From Anaerolineae bacterium (GTDB lineage Bacteria; Chloroflexota; Anaerolineae; 4572-78; J111): DNA of 21,770 bases. The translations under genes were made by a program, and so were the position numbers. Shown piece after piece: positions 6,378 through 15,282 of the stretch (position 1 is the first letter of the stretch; every line of letters begins with the position of its first letter). The notes under the pieces were generated by a model that made no database searches, had not been told where the DNA came from, and saw only the letters and a list, made by a program, of their open reading frames with translations. Location of the stretch: assembly GCA_023382535.1 (NCBI GenBank), contig JAHDWA010000110.1, positions 1 through 21,770 of the forward strand. The letters run 5' to 3'.

Positions 6378-7574
6378 ATGAGATTTCTATTCACCGTCCA
6401 ACCGATGTTTGGTCACTTTCACGCGATGGTCCCGCTGGCCCAGGCGCTGCAGGAGCACGGCCATGAAGTCGCTTTCGCCACCGGAAAAAGTTTTGGGCCA
6501 ACTGTTCAACACGCCGGCTTTCGACATTTTCCCTGTGGCTTTGATTTTGACGGCTCCGGGGAGATCCTCCAGCAACTGCCCGAATGGGAGACCATTACCC
6601 GGCAAGAAGTACCGCCTGGCCCAATTCAGCAGCTCTACGGCTTTATCGCAGGCTTAGGCCCCCGAATGGTGGATGATTTACTGGACCTGGTGACTGCCTG
6701 GCTGCCGGAGGTCATTGTCCGCGACCCACTTGAATTTGGCGGCTACATTGCCGCTGAGTATAGCCGTGTGCCCCACGCGACCATTATGTGGGCTTTTTAC
6801 ATTACACCCAAGCCGATTGAAGGCGGCAAAGCCGTTTTAGAGTTGCGCCAACGGTACGGACTGCCGGCTGATCCCAGCCTTGCCAGCCTGGATTGCTACC
6901 TGGTGCTTGATTTTTTGCCGGCTGCGTGGACCTTCCCGCATTGGCCGCCTCCACCCGTAACCCATCGTTTTTGTGCGCCGCCCTTTGACCGGAGCAGCGA
7001 CGCCGGTCTGCCGGATTGGTTCCATTCGCTGCCGCCCCAGCCAACTGTCTACGCCACCCTGGGTACCACCTTTAACCAGGCGCCGGCCACGTTTCAGGCT
7101 GTCGCCGACGCTTTCAGCGGTGAGCAGCTCAACCTGATTATGACCCTGGGCCGGGCCAATGACCCGGCCCCGTTCCAGCCGGACGCCCCAAATATCAAAA
7201 TTGCTCGCTACATTCCCCAGACCCTGCTCTTACCCCTCTGTACCGCCATCATTTTCCACGGCGGCTATAATTCCCTCCTCTCCGCGTTGTGGCACGGCCT
7301 GCCGATGGTGATCGTTCCCCAGGGCGGAGGCGATCAACTCATCACCGCTCACCGCTGCGCCGAAGTGGGGATGGGGGTTATGGTAGAGGGAACTCCTCCC
7401 ACCGCCGAAGCAATCCGCAGCGCCGTCAAAACCGTCCTCGAGCAGCCGGACTATCGGCTGCGCGCACAGCAGTTTCAGCAGGAAATCAAAGCCCTTCCGC
7501 CGCTCTCTGAGGCGGTGAAACGCCTGGAAATCCTGGCCCAAAGCCGAGCGCCGCAGATTAATAATGAAACTTAA
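6378..7574 (+). CDS. GT1-type glycosyltransferase (MGT/UGT-like)
   Basis: The product is 398 aa, normal for the family. The N-terminal Rossmann half starts MRFLFTVQPMFGHFHAMVPL with the G-H acceptor-site His; HGHEVAFATG follows. The C-terminal donor half carries YATLGTTFN and the nucleotide-sugar site around residues 278-315: RYIPQTLLLP, FHGGYNSLLSALWHGLPMVI and PQGGGDQ. These proteins transfer a sugar from a nucleoside diphosphate donor to small lipophilic acceptors such as macrolides, sterols or flavonoids. The acceptor cannot be read from sequence. The ATG follows the original stop of the dehalogenase gene with no gap, so the two are probably co-transcribed. Confidence 0.85.
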   Translation: MRFLFTVQPMFGHFHAMVPLAQALQEHGHEVAFATGKSFGPTVQHAGFRHFPCGFDFDGSGEILQQLPEWETITRQEVPPGPIQQLYGFIAGLGPRMVDDLLDLVTAWLPEVIVRDPLEFGGYIAAEYSRVPHATIMWAFYITPKPIEGGKAVLELRQRYGLPADPSLASLDCYLVLDFLPAAWTFPHWPPPPVTHRFCAPPFDRSSDAGLPDWFHSLPPQPTVYATLGTTFNQAPATFQAVADAFSGEQLNLIMTLGRANDPAPFQPDAPNIKIARYIPQTLLLPLCTAIIFHGGYNSLLSALWHGLPMVIVPQGGGDQLITAHRCAEVGMGVMVEGTPPTAEAIRSAVKTVLEQPDYRLRAQQFQQEIKALPPLSEAVKRLEILAQSRAPQINNET

Positions 7575-7684
7575 GACAAAAACTCATCAGGAAATGAAGC
7601 GTGACGGCTTTGTCAACTTAACCAACCTGTCCGCCCACCCAGCAGTTGATAGTAGGGCGTAGGACGGCAAATGAAGGAGGATTT

Positions 7685-8442
7685 ATGTAAGCAGCCTTTT
7701 ATGAACAGACCGGCCCGGCGAGCGAGGTCCTGCGGATGGGCGAGCTGCCGACCCGCAGCACTGGTCCGGGCGAAGTTCGGGTGAAGGTAGCCTGATCGGG
7801 GTGAATCCGTCAGATGTCAAAATACGGGTCGGCCTGGGCATCCCGGCCCTGACTGCTTACCACGCAGTCATGGTAGATGGCGGTGTGGTCGGCAAGCGGG
7901 TTCTGGTGGCCGGTGGCGCCGGGGTAGTCGGCCATTATGCCGTTCAACTGGCCCGGCTTAAAGGGGCCAGGCAGGTCATCGCTACTGTGAGCGGGCCGGA
8001 GAAAGCCGCCCTGGCCCGGGAAGCGGGCGCGGAGATTATCTTGAATTACAACACCGATGACCTCCAGGCCGCCGTTGAAGATGCCACCGCTGGCCAGGGC
8101 GTTGATCGCATTATCGAAGTAGACTTCGCGGCCAACGTCAATACGGATACTGTCCTCGTGCGCCCCAACGGGGAGGTGATTGCCTACGGCAGCGGCGCGC
8201 CGGAGATCAGCCTGCCCTTTTCTGCGGCGATACGGAAGGGGGTGTGGCTGAATTTCTTCATCGTTTACAGCCTGGAGGCTGAGGTGCGCGAACGGGCCAT
8301 CGCTGACCTGTCGCTGCTGTTGGCAGGGAGCCACTTGAGCCATAACATTGCCCCCCGCCTGCCGCTGGCGCAAATCGCCGCGGCTCACGACCTGGTTGAA
8401 AAAGGCCGGGTCATGGGAAATGTGGTGCTTGAGGTGGCGTAA
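7685..8442 (+). pseudogene. NADPH:quinone oxidoreductase-like MDR protein, broken
   Basis: A good ribosome site (AAGGAGG at 7674-7680) precedes ATG at 7685, but codon 2 is TAA. The frame then reads AAFYEQTGPASEVLRMGELP and PGEVRVKVA, the normal N-terminus of zinc-free quinone reductases, followed by a TGA and a one-base loss near 7793-7801. It resumes as GVNPSDVKIR and jumps to VGLGIPALTAYHAVMVDGGV, so about 80-90 residues of the catalytic domain are missing. The Rossmann half is intact: VLVAGGAGVVGHYAVQLARL, VIATVSGPEKAALAREAGAE, then GVDRIIEV to the end. A protein could only start internally (GTG 7801) and would lack the substrate domain. Three independent lesions make this a clear pseudogene. 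Confidence 0.85.
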
Positions 8443-8530
8443 GCAGCAAAAACTCAGGAGGGCCAGCAAACAAGTGGAATGCTCCCGCGAGCCTAAGCCA
8501 TTTGGCAATGCGAGAATGGAATAAGCGACG

Positions 8531-9046
8531 ATGAAAGTGCTTGAAACAGACCGGCTCAACCTGCGTTGGCTATCAACAGAAGATGCGGCATTTATTCTGG
8601 GGTTATTGAATGAGCCTTCGTGGCTGCAGTTCATCGGCGATAGAGGGGTAAGAACGCTTGAAGATGCCCGGACCTATATTTTAACAGGGCCGGTAGAGAT
8701 GTACACCCGGCTGGGCTTTGGCCTGTACCTGGTGGAACTGAGAGAAGGCGGCATCCCGATAGGGATGTGCGGGCTGATCAAACGAGATTTTCTGGATGAT
8801 GTGGATGTGGGCTTTGCCTTTCTGCCGGCGTACTGGGGGCAGGGATATGCCTATGAAGCAGCCTCGGCGGTGATAGCTTATGGGGCGGAGGTTGTGGGCC
8901 TGAAGCGCATTGTAGCGATCACTAATTCGGATAATCATCGCTCGGCAAGACTCCTGGAGAAGCTGGGGCTGCGGTTTGAACGAATGGTTAGCTATCCCGG
9001 CGAGGATCAGGAGATCCGGTTGTTTGCGATTAACCTGAAACGTTGA
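8531..9046 (+). CDS. GNAT family N-acetyltransferase (RimJ/RimL type)
   Basis: The product is 171 aa with an intact frame. It starts ETDRLNLRWLSTEDAAFI, the typical RimJ/RimL-type opening, then GLYLVELREGGIPIGMCGLI. The acetyl-CoA site is YWGQGYAYEA (residues 101-110; Q/R-x-x-G-x-G/A variant), followed by AYGAEVVGLKRIVAITNSDN and SARLLEKLGLRF. The family transfers acetyl groups to N-termini of proteins or to small amines. Substrate is unknown. The upstream site is weak (GGAATAAGCGACG). Confidence 0.85.
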   Translation: MKVLETDRLNLRWLSTEDAAFILGLLNEPSWLQFIGDRGVRTLEDARTYILTGPVEMYTRLGFGLYLVELREGGIPIGMCGLIKRDFLDDVDVGFAFLPAYWGQGYAYEAASAVIAYGAEVVGLKRIVAITNSDNHRSARLLEKLGLRFERMVSYPGEDQEIRLFAINLKR

Positions 9047-9126
9047 AGTAGGTCAACGGAGAAGGCTGCTTCTGGCAACCGGCGATTGCAAGAAAAAGGT
9101 GAGGCCCTCTGACAAAGGAGGCAGCA

Positions 9127-9939
9127 ATGCCAAACTGGTTTTCCGGCAGCGTGGTGGTCAACCATATCAACCTCCATTATTATCGCACCGGTGGAGACAA
9201 GCCACCGCTGGTTTTAGTTCACGGTCTCACCGATAACGGCCTGTGTTGGACCCGCACTGCGGAAGCGCTGGAAAAAGAGTATGACCTGACGATGGTAGAT
9301 GCGCGCGGCCACGGCCGTTCCGCTGCCCCGCCCACAGGCTATACTTCCGCCGACCGGGCGGCCGACCTGGCCGGCTTCATTCAAGCCCTGCGCCTGGAGC
9401 AACCTTGCCTGGTGGGCCATTCGATGGGCGCCGATACCGTCGCCTTTACCGCGGCGGTCTATCCTCAGCTCGTCAAGGGTATTATTCTTGAGGATCCCCC
9501 CTGGTATGAAGCTCCCTCCTCGCCTGCCTCACGAGAAGCCACAGCCCAGGAGTGGCGAACCCGGATGCTTGAACGAAAAGCCCAAAGTGTGGCCGCCTTA
9601 ATTGCCGTCGGGCGAGAAGAGCGCCCGACCTGGGCTGAGATCGAGTTTGACGCCTGGGCCAATGCCAAGTTACAGGTCAGTCTGGCTGCGCTCCAGATGA
9701 TCGCCGAGTTAAAGCCTCATTGGCGTGAAACGGTTGCTAACATTAGCTGTCCCGTTCTTCTGCTCACCGGCGATCCCGAATTGGGCGGGTTGGTCAGGCC
9801 TGAAGTGGCGGCTGAAGCAATCCGGCGCTGCTCACACCTCAAGGTCGTCCATCTTGAGGGCACGGGCCACAATATTCGCCGGGAGCAATTTGAGCGGTTT
9901 ATGGACGAGGTGACTGCTTTCCTGGCGGCAATTCCATAG
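9127..9939 (+). CDS. Alpha/beta hydrolase
   Basis: The product is 270 aa. The start is preceded by AAAGGAGGCAGCA. The fold is clear from LVLVHGLTDNGLCW (oxyanion HG, residues 32-33), VDARGHGRS, the nucleophile elbow LVGHSMGADT (Ser99), LLLTGDPELGG (candidate acid Asp216) and GTGHNIRREQF (His248), so the full catalytic triad is in place. This class includes esterases, lactonases, C-C hydrolases and non-haem haloperoxidase-like proteins; the sequence alone does not choose among them. Its neighbours are an acetyltransferase and an SAH-hydrolase-like gene, with no obvious shared pathway. Confidence 0.88.
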   Translation: MPNWFSGSVVVNHINLHYYRTGGDKPPLVLVHGLTDNGLCWTRTAEALEKEYDLTMVDARGHGRSAAPPTGYTSADRAADLAGFIQALRLEQPCLVGHSMGADTVAFTAAVYPQLVKGIILEDPPWYEAPSSPASREATAQEWRTRMLERKAQSVAALIAVGREERPTWAEIEFDAWANAKLQVSLAALQMIAELKPHWRETVANISCPVLLLTGDPELGGLVRPEVAAEAIRRCSHLKVVHLEGTGHNIRREQFERFMDEVTAFLAAIP

Positions 9940-9973
9940 ATAACTCAAGCTATTATTGAAATTGGAGTTAAAA

Positions 9974-10447
9974 ATGACTGCTTCAAGGATAAAAGAGCCG
10001 AGTCTGACGGCCGGGATTGACGAGAGCCAATTAGTCTGGCAGCGTTTTGTAACCCCCATTACCGAGTCCTATTGCCGCCAGATCGCCGAACGCGATTACC
10101 GGGGCAAAAAATTGGCCTGCTGGCAGCACATTACCTTGAATACCATTCCTATGTTGCTGGCCTTGCAAGAGGCTGGAGTGGATATTACTTTGGGCGCCTG
10201 CAACGTGGACAGCACTGACGATACGGTCGCGGCTTACCTGGCCGCGCAAGGAATTGCCGTCTACGGCTGGCAGGGCATGAGCCAGGCCGACTACCAGTTT
10301 GACCATTACACGGCAGTGATGCTGCTGGGCCTTGCCTGGATGTTTGAGGACCTGCCAGGCGACATTCAGCCAGGGTTACAACGCTATCCGGCCCATCTGG
10401 AACGAGAAATTGCCGAACGTTCCATCCACATCCATCACCAGGCTTAA
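9974..10447 (+). CDS. Short S-adenosylhomocysteine-hydrolase-like protein lacking the NAD domain
   Basis: The ATG at 9974 with GGAG 6 nt upstream is preferred over the TTG at 9956, giving 157 aa. Residues ~30-115 follow the N-terminal substrate domain of adenosylhomocysteinase: GKKLACWQHITLNTIPMLLA, EAGVDITLGACNVDSTDDTV, then AAQGIAVYGWQGMSQADY. Genuine enzymes are over 400 aa, with an NAD-binding Rossmann domain in the middle. Here sequence jumps to FDHYTAVMLLGLAW, then YPAHLEREIAERS, which I think resembles the C-terminal tail of the same enzyme (HP-AVM, then P-EIDREIA). If so, about 280-300 residues were lost in frame. It cannot do the NAD-dependent reaction. It may be a decayed gene or a ligand-binding relative. 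Confidence 0.55.
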   Translation: MTASRIKEPSLTAGIDESQLVWQRFVTPITESYCRQIAERDYRGKKLACWQHITLNTIPMLLALQEAGVDITLGACNVDSTDDTVAAYLAAQGIAVYGWQGMSQADYQFDHYTAVMLLGLAWMFEDLPGDIQPGLQRYPAHLEREIAERSIHIHHQA

Positions 10448-10494
10448 CCTGATCTCTGAAGGGTAGAATGATAAACAGGGGGACAGAGAGCTTC

Positions 10495-10528
10495 AAATGA
10501 TTCATTTTTGAGCAAAAACGAATCATTT
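10495..10528. terminator. Bidirectional terminator-like palindrome between convergent genes
   Basis: AAATGATTC (10495-10503) and GAATCATTT (10520-10528) enclose TTTTTG-AG-CAAAAA, giving a 16-bp stem with one mismatch. T-rich runs follow on the plus strand (10539-10543, 10554-10558). It sits between the end of the SAH-hydrolase-like gene and the end of jetD, which converge here, so it can terminate both units. Confidence 0.6.
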
Positions 10529-10604
10529 CAGGCAGGATTTTTCCCCGACCCTTTTTACTCGTTTGATGTATCAGTTTTTAAGGTGCAAAGGTCGAGAACT
10601 TAAT

Positions 10605-11870
10605 TTACGCTGTAGTTAGATCGAAGTTGATGGCTTCCTGTTCCAGCTTGAGACCGCATTCGAGCATATAGTCAATCAGCGGGATCATATCGGCCAAGGC
10701 TGGACGCCGGCGAAGGTGGGCCAGGTTGCGCTCGTCGGCAGGAGAGAGGGGGTGGGCGTAGCGGCTGTGCGCGTCAAGCGTCGCCTCGTCCATGCGGTAC
10801 GGTACAAAATCGGGCGAAACCTGCTGGCGGAGCTGGGCCAGAATATTCAACCCCCCGTAATCAATATCGGCCCAGACGAAGCGAGGCAGTTGGGGTGGCA
10901 GGCAGCGCAGGAGATGGCGGGCAGCCGGGGAGGGGTTGCCCCACAGACAGAGCGCGGCCAATCCCTGGCCCTCGTGCCGGATGAGTTCGTAGAAAGAGGC
11001 CAGGTTTTCCACGCAGACCAGCCGGGGGGCGGCTATCATCGCCTGCCGGACCCGGGCGGCCATTTCCACGGGAATGCCTACAGACGGATAAAATTCAGCC
11101 AGGGAAGTCACCTGGCCGTCGGCGTCTACCAACTGCCAGGGGCCATATAGATAAAGGTGGCCGGGATTGGCCACCAGGCCCAATTCGCGCAGGGCTTCTT
11201 GCGGCGACAGGTCGCGCCAGGCCGGCTGGTGGGCGCGGGCCAGCCGGGCGACCGTCTCCTTGAGCGGGTCGAAGCGTTTGCTGTCGTTAAACAGGCGCAC
11301 GCTAAAAACGCGGTAAGGCGTCTCCTCTTTGGTTTCCTCGCCCGGCAGGGCAACCAGTACATCGAGCAGGTCCCGGTTCCAGCTTTCGTCCATTAAACTG
11401 AAGGGGCCCGGCGATTTGCCCGCTTTCAATTGGGTCAGGCAGTGCTGCACCGCTCGCTCACGCCAGCCGGTCAGCCGGAAACGATCTCCCAGCAGCAGGT
11501 CCCGCAGGCGGCGGCGCTGGTCGGCGACAGGTTGGCGGGCCAGCAGGGTATAGAGGGGTTCGACGTGGGCTGGCTCCAGGCTCACGGCATCGAGCAAGTG
11601 GCCGGTCTGGCCGGACTGCCAGGCCAGGCGAATCCAGCCCTGCTGGGCCAATTGGCCCAACTGCTCGTTGGCAGTCAGGCGGGGCAGAGGGTCAACCTGG
11701 CTGTAGTAGCCGGTCAGTTTGGCCGCCAGGTCATCCAAACGGACCCGCACCGCCTGTTTGGGTGCGCCATCCCGCCGCTCGTAGATGTCGAGGAGGTGGT
11801 TCAAAATAGCAGCCACATCTGCATTAGGGGTAAATGAGACGCTCATCGTATCGGGTCCACAGATAGTCAC
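10605..11870 (-). CDS. jetD: Wadjet nuclease subunit JetD (topoisomerase VI A-like)
   Basis: Up to 421 aa. The start is GTG at 11870 or ATG at 11846; neither has a strong ribosome site, and family similarity begins just after both (DVAAILNHLLDIYERRDG). An N-terminal winged-helix region (DUF3322-like) leads to a C-terminal Toprim domain (DUF2220-like). The metal site is visible: CVENLASF (Glu288), WADIDYGG (Asp335 and Asp337), plus a conserved LEQEAI near the end. From work on the family, JetD dimerises and cuts circular DNA after the JetABC motor has stalled on it. It is the last gene of the operon, separated from jetC by only 6 nt, so the two are translated together. The frame and key residues are intact. 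Confidence 0.9.
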   Translation of the reverse strand: MTICGPDTMSVSFTPNADVAAILNHLLDIYERRDGAPKQAVRVRLDDLAAKLTGYYSQVDPLPRLTANEQLGQLAQQGWIRLAWQSGQTGHLLDAVSLEPAHVEPLYTLLARQPVADQRRRLRDLLLGDRFRLTGWRERAVQHCLTQLKAGKSPGPFSLMDESWNRDLLDVLVALPGEETKEETPYRVFSVRLFNDSKRFDPLKETVARLARAHQPAWRDLSPQEALRELGLVANPGHLYLYGPWQLVDADGQVTSLAEFYPSVGIPVEMAARVRQAMIAAPRLVCVENLASFYELIRHEGQGLAALCLWGNPSPAARHLLRCLPPQLPRFVWADIDYGGLNILAQLRQQVSPDFVPYRMDEATLDAHSRYAHPLSPADERNLAHLRRRPALADMIPLIDYMLECGLKLEQEAINFDLTTA

Positions 11871-11876
11871 CGGTTC

Positions 11877-14800
11877 TTATTTTTTGTGTCCATTGGTAGA
11901 CCCATTCTCCCCCTCTAACTCCTTCGTCATCTCTGTCTTGTCAATCTCGATGACAAAGGCGTGATTGTTCTGGCGGACGACGGTACGGACGGCGTTGACG
12001 TGGGGTAACAGGCCGGCGGCTTTGTCGGGGGGGGTAGCCAGAAGGACCTGGAGCTGGTTGTCTACCATAAATTGCAGGGCGCTGGCGGTACGGGCGGTGT
12101 CCATTTTGCCAAAGGCTTCGTCAAAGAGGGCCAGGCGGATGGTGTCGGAGGGACGGGGCTGGTTGAGGCGATAGGCCTGGGCAAAGGAAGCGGCCATCGC
12201 CACGTAAAAGGGCGTGGTGGTCTCGCCACCCGACTTTTTGGCATTGATCTGGCTGAGTAGGGCGCGGTCACCGTTGGGGTAGTGGATGCGAATATCGTAT
12301 TGCAAGTAGTTGCGATAGTCTTGCAGTTCGCGCAGTTCGGTCAGGGCTTCGGCGGGGCCGGCGGTCAGCCGTTCAAAGAGCAAATCCCAGCCGGCCTGGT
12401 GGCGCTGGCGAAAGCCGGACTCAAAGAGGGACTCGCCCAGAATGGCCTGGCTGTCCATAATCATATCATACACCTGGCGCAGCGACGGCTCCGGCCGGGT
12501 GATGAACTCGAAACGCTCGCCGCCAAAACGCAGCCCGGCCAGGGTGGTGTTGAGGTAGCCCAACTGCTGCCGGGCGTCCTCAATCTGCTCGCGCAGGCGG
12601 TGAATAAAGTTCTCTACCAGTTCGTGTTCGGCCATAGCCCGCTGCTCGGCGATGCGAGCCTCGTACTGAGGCAGCTCCGATTCAACGTAGCGGTCCCGTT
12701 CGCGCCCATAGCGGGCGGCGTCCTCGTCGCCGTCATAGCCAAATTGGTAGGTCAGGCTGTAACGCTGCTTGGCTTCGCGCAGACGGTCCCGGCTGCGATT
12801 CTCTGCATTTTGATAGTCGCTTTCGTAGCGGGTCGCATTCTCCAGCACCGTTTCCAGCGGCTGGCGCTGGCGCCGGCGCTCATACTCCTTGTGCAAATCT
12901 TCAAGCATCTCTTCGGCCTCTTCGAGGACGAGGAAGGCGCGGGCTTCTTGCAGCACTTCGTCGGCCTGGCGTTCCAGGTGTGGCAGTGTTTCCTGGGACA
13001 GGGTATCGAGCCGGTTCTTTAAGCCGCCAATGTTTTCTCCCAGCGTTTCCAGTTGCTTTTGCCGCCGCTCCACCTCGGCCTGGCAGCTTTGCACCTGCGC
13101 TTGCAGGGCGGCCAGGGATTGGGTGTCGAGGCCGGCCAGTTCGGTACGGCAGGTATCCAGCCGGGTTTCCAGTTCGGGACGGCGGGTGAGCAAGGCTAAA
13201 TCGCGGGCCAGTTCGACGTAGCGCAACACCTTGTCGCGGGTGAGGGCCAGCCGTTCACGCAGGGCGCTATCACGAATTTGCAGCTCCGCCAGCTTTTGGC
13301 CGATGGCCGTCAACTGTTCCTCGCGCTGCTCGATCTGGCGGGGCGTGGCCCGTTCGCCGATAAACCAGCGACGGTAGTGGCGGGGGTCCAGGTGGCTGCT
13401 GGTGAAGTTGCGCCGGACAAAACATTCGCGAGTCACGGCGGTGCGGTGGTCACGCAGCGCTTCCAGGGTGTCACATTTGACATAGCTGCCCAGCAGCAAA
13501 TCCACAAAAGCGCGGGCCGCCGGGTGAGCGGTTTCCACTTCCGTAGCCAGCCCATTGGATAGGAGGGAACGGGCATTTTTGAGGATACGTTCGGCATCCG
13601 GCAAGCCGACTCCATGCAGGTTGTCTTTCTCGCGTCGCTGGCGATAGAGGCGCATGGCCGCGTCGTAATGTTCGGGCGGCACCAGCAGATCGAAGCGGGT
13701 GCGGCCTAGAATCCCCTCGACGGCGTTTTGCCAGCCTTCGTCGGGCACGTGCAGCGCCTCGTAAAGTGGAAGCACCTCTGCGGCGCTCAGGCCGAGTTCG
13801 GCCCGGAGCAGGCGGCGCAGACGGCTGGACTCGGGGGCTGCGGTATCGTAGCCGACGGCCCGGTCGCCGGTGCGAAGCTGATGGATTTCTCGCTGGAGGC
13901 GTTCGGCCTCCTGGCGAAGTTCCTGGCTTTCGTTGCCCAGGAGAGCCGCTTGAGCCGTATAATGATGGCCCATTTCCTGAAACGCCTGCTGAAGTTGGGT
14001 AACGAGTTCAGGAGTCCAGGCTTTAGCCTGGATTCCGTTGAGCAGCGCCTCCGGCAAAGCTGCCCCATCCTCCCGCAGCAAGGTCTGAAGACGCCGGGCG
14101 TCGGCCTGCTCGCGCTCCAGCAGTTGGTTAAGCCGGCTTTCCTGCTGGCGCAGCGCGGATAGATCAGCCTCCAGTTGGGCGATTTCCTCGCGCAAAGCCT
14201 TGTCGCGGGCGGCGGTAACGTCGGTGCGCAGGGCAATTTGGGCCTCGATGAGGGCGTTGTTGACATATTTTTGCTGCTCGCTTAGCTCCTCCCGCTGCAT
14301 TTCGAGGCGGCTGAGGGCGATGGTCTTTTCATCCCGTTCCAGCCGGAATTTTTTGAGGTCGGCCAGGTAGGTGTCGCTCTGGGCGTAGCGGCGGAGATAG
14401 CCGTTGGTCAGGCGCAGGCGGCGCTGGGTGCGCCGTTCCTGGTCAAGTTCTTCAATCTGGTTGAGGCTCTCGATGCGCTGGCGGATGTCGGCGGCTAGGC
14501 TCTCGAAGTGACGCATGGTTTCCAACTGCTCGCGCAGTGTTTTGACATCCACCAGGTTTTCGTCGAGGAGATAATTGTGGACAAAATCGCGGATGTTGGT
14601 CAGCGGGCTGAAGGCCAGGCCCTTGACAATTTTGGCGGTGAAGGTTTCTTTGAGTTGGCCCAGCCGGTTGAGCAGGTGGAAGCGGTAATCTTCCAGCCGG
14701 GTAAAAAGCTGGGCACGTCCCTGCGGGTCGGCCAGGGTAAAGTGTTCCAGGTGGCGGCGGAAAGCCCGGCTGTCGAAAAGCTGGCCTTCACTGCGGAAGA

Positions 14801-15206
14801 ACCAGGCATCGTTGAGCGGCGCGCCGTTAACAATGAAGTAAGCCACGTCGGGCGAGCGGCCATCCTGGTAGGCGTCAATGACCGCGCCATGCACAAAGTA
14901 GCTGTTGTCGGGGTTGCGAAATTCCAGGGCGACCACGGCGGTAGCGTCGCCGCGCAAAAAGCGCTGGCCCTCGGTGCCCAATTCGCCGCGGACGTAGCTG
15001 GTCAGGGTACGCTGGCTGCCGGTCATCGCCGCCTGGTTGAATTTGACCTCGCGCTGTCCGCCGACCAGGGCAAACTGCACCGCGTCGAGAATGGTGGATT
15101 TGCCCACCCCGTTGATGCCGATGAAGTAAGTTGTTCCCTGGCAGGTGATGGTGGTATTTTCAAAGAGGTGCCAGTTGATAAGGCGGATGCGGGTTAACTG
15201 TTTCAT
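11877..15206 (-). CDS. jetC: Wadjet SMC-like ATPase JetC
   Basis: The product is 1109 aa. The ATG at 15206 is preceded by AAGGGAG at 8 nt. N-terminal half-head: LINWHLFENT and P-loop GINGVGKST (residues 30-38). A long heptad-rich Glu/Gln/Arg/Leu middle (about 250-460 and 640-800) forms two coiled-coil arms around a hinge region. C-terminal half-head: ABC signature SGGE (992-995) and Walker B LALFDEAF (1025-1032), with Glu1030 as catalytic base. The layout and size fit the MukB-like SMC of Wadjet, which extrudes DNA loops with ATP and recognises small circular plasmids by completing the circle. The Asn/Gly/Lys tail is dispensable-looking. The frame is intact over 3.3 kb, in contrast to its decayed surroundings. 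Confidence 0.93.
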   Translation of the reverse strand: MKQLTRIRLINWHLFENTTITCQGTTYFIGINGVGKSTILDAVQFALVGGQREVKFNQAAMTGSQRTLTSYVRGELGTEGQRFLRGDATAVVALEFRNPDNSYFVHGAVIDAYQDGRSPDVAYFIVNGAPLNDAWFFRSEGQLFDSRAFRRHLEHFTLADPQGRAQLFTRLEDYRFHLLNRLGQLKETFTAKIVKGLAFSPLTNIRDFVHNYLLDENLVDVKTLREQLETMRHFESLAADIRQRIESLNQIEELDQERRTQRRLRLTNGYLRRYAQSDTYLADLKKFRLERDEKTIALSRLEMQREELSEQQKYVNNALIEAQIALRTDVTAARDKALREEIAQLEADLSALRQQESRLNQLLEREQADARRLQTLLREDGAALPEALLNGIQAKAWTPELVTQLQQAFQEMGHHYTAQAALLGNESQELRQEAERLQREIHQLRTGDRAVGYDTAAPESSRLRRLLRAELGLSAAEVLPLYEALHVPDEGWQNAVEGILGRTRFDLLVPPEHYDAAMRLYRQRREKDNLHGVGLPDAERILKNARSLLSNGLATEVETAHPAARAFVDLLLGSYVKCDTLEALRDHRTAVTRECFVRRNFTSSHLDPRHYRRWFIGERATPRQIEQREEQLTAIGQKLAELQIRDSALRERLALTRDKVLRYVELARDLALLTRRPELETRLDTCRTELAGLDTQSLAALQAQVQSCQAEVERRQKQLETLGENIGGLKNRLDTLSQETLPHLERQADEVLQEARAFLVLEEAEEMLEDLHKEYERRRQRQPLETVLENATRYESDYQNAENRSRDRLREAKQRYSLTYQFGYDGDEDAARYGRERDRYVESELPQYEARIAEQRAMAEHELVENFIHRLREQIEDARQQLGYLNTTLAGLRFGGERFEFITRPEPSLRQVYDMIMDSQAILGESLFESGFRQRHQAGWDLLFERLTAGPAEALTELRELQDYRNYLQYDIRIHYPNGDRALLSQINAKKSGGETTTPFYVAMAASFAQAYRLNQPRPSDTIRLALFDEAFGKMDTARTASALQFMVDNQLQVLLATPPDKAAGLLPHVNAVRTVVRQNNHAFVIEIDKTEMTKELEGENGSTNGHKK

Positions 15207-15219
15207 TTAAAAACTCCCT

Positions 15220-15282
15220 TGATACGTGATACGTGATGCGTGAGGATTTTTTGCCTAGAATCATCACATATCACATATCACG
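15220..15282. repeat. Heptamer-repeat palindrome in the jetB-jetC gap (jetC-proximal)
   Basis: Left arm 15220-15243 is a tandem of 7-mers, TGATACG TGATACG TGATGCG TGA. Right arm 15261-15282 carries the same unit on the other strand (CATATCA CATATCA). Transcribed either way the two arms pair, with G-U wobbles, into a long stem with a 17-nt loop. It lies 14 nt upstream of jetC's start codon, close to its ribosome site. Confidence 0.7.

Noticed and set aside
7564..7662. 32-codon frame overlapping the end of the glycosyltransferase gene
   Set aside because: No ribosome site and no recognisable similarity; too short to support.
8681..8938. Small minus-strand frame inside the acetyltransferase gene
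   Set aside because: Antisense shadow of an intact, recognisable gene.
12282..13022. Long plus-strand open frames opposite jetC (also 14508-15197 and 13278-14162)
   Set aside because: They lie antisense to a well-supported gene, have no family similarity and no ribosome sites, and arise from the high-GC codon pattern of jetC.
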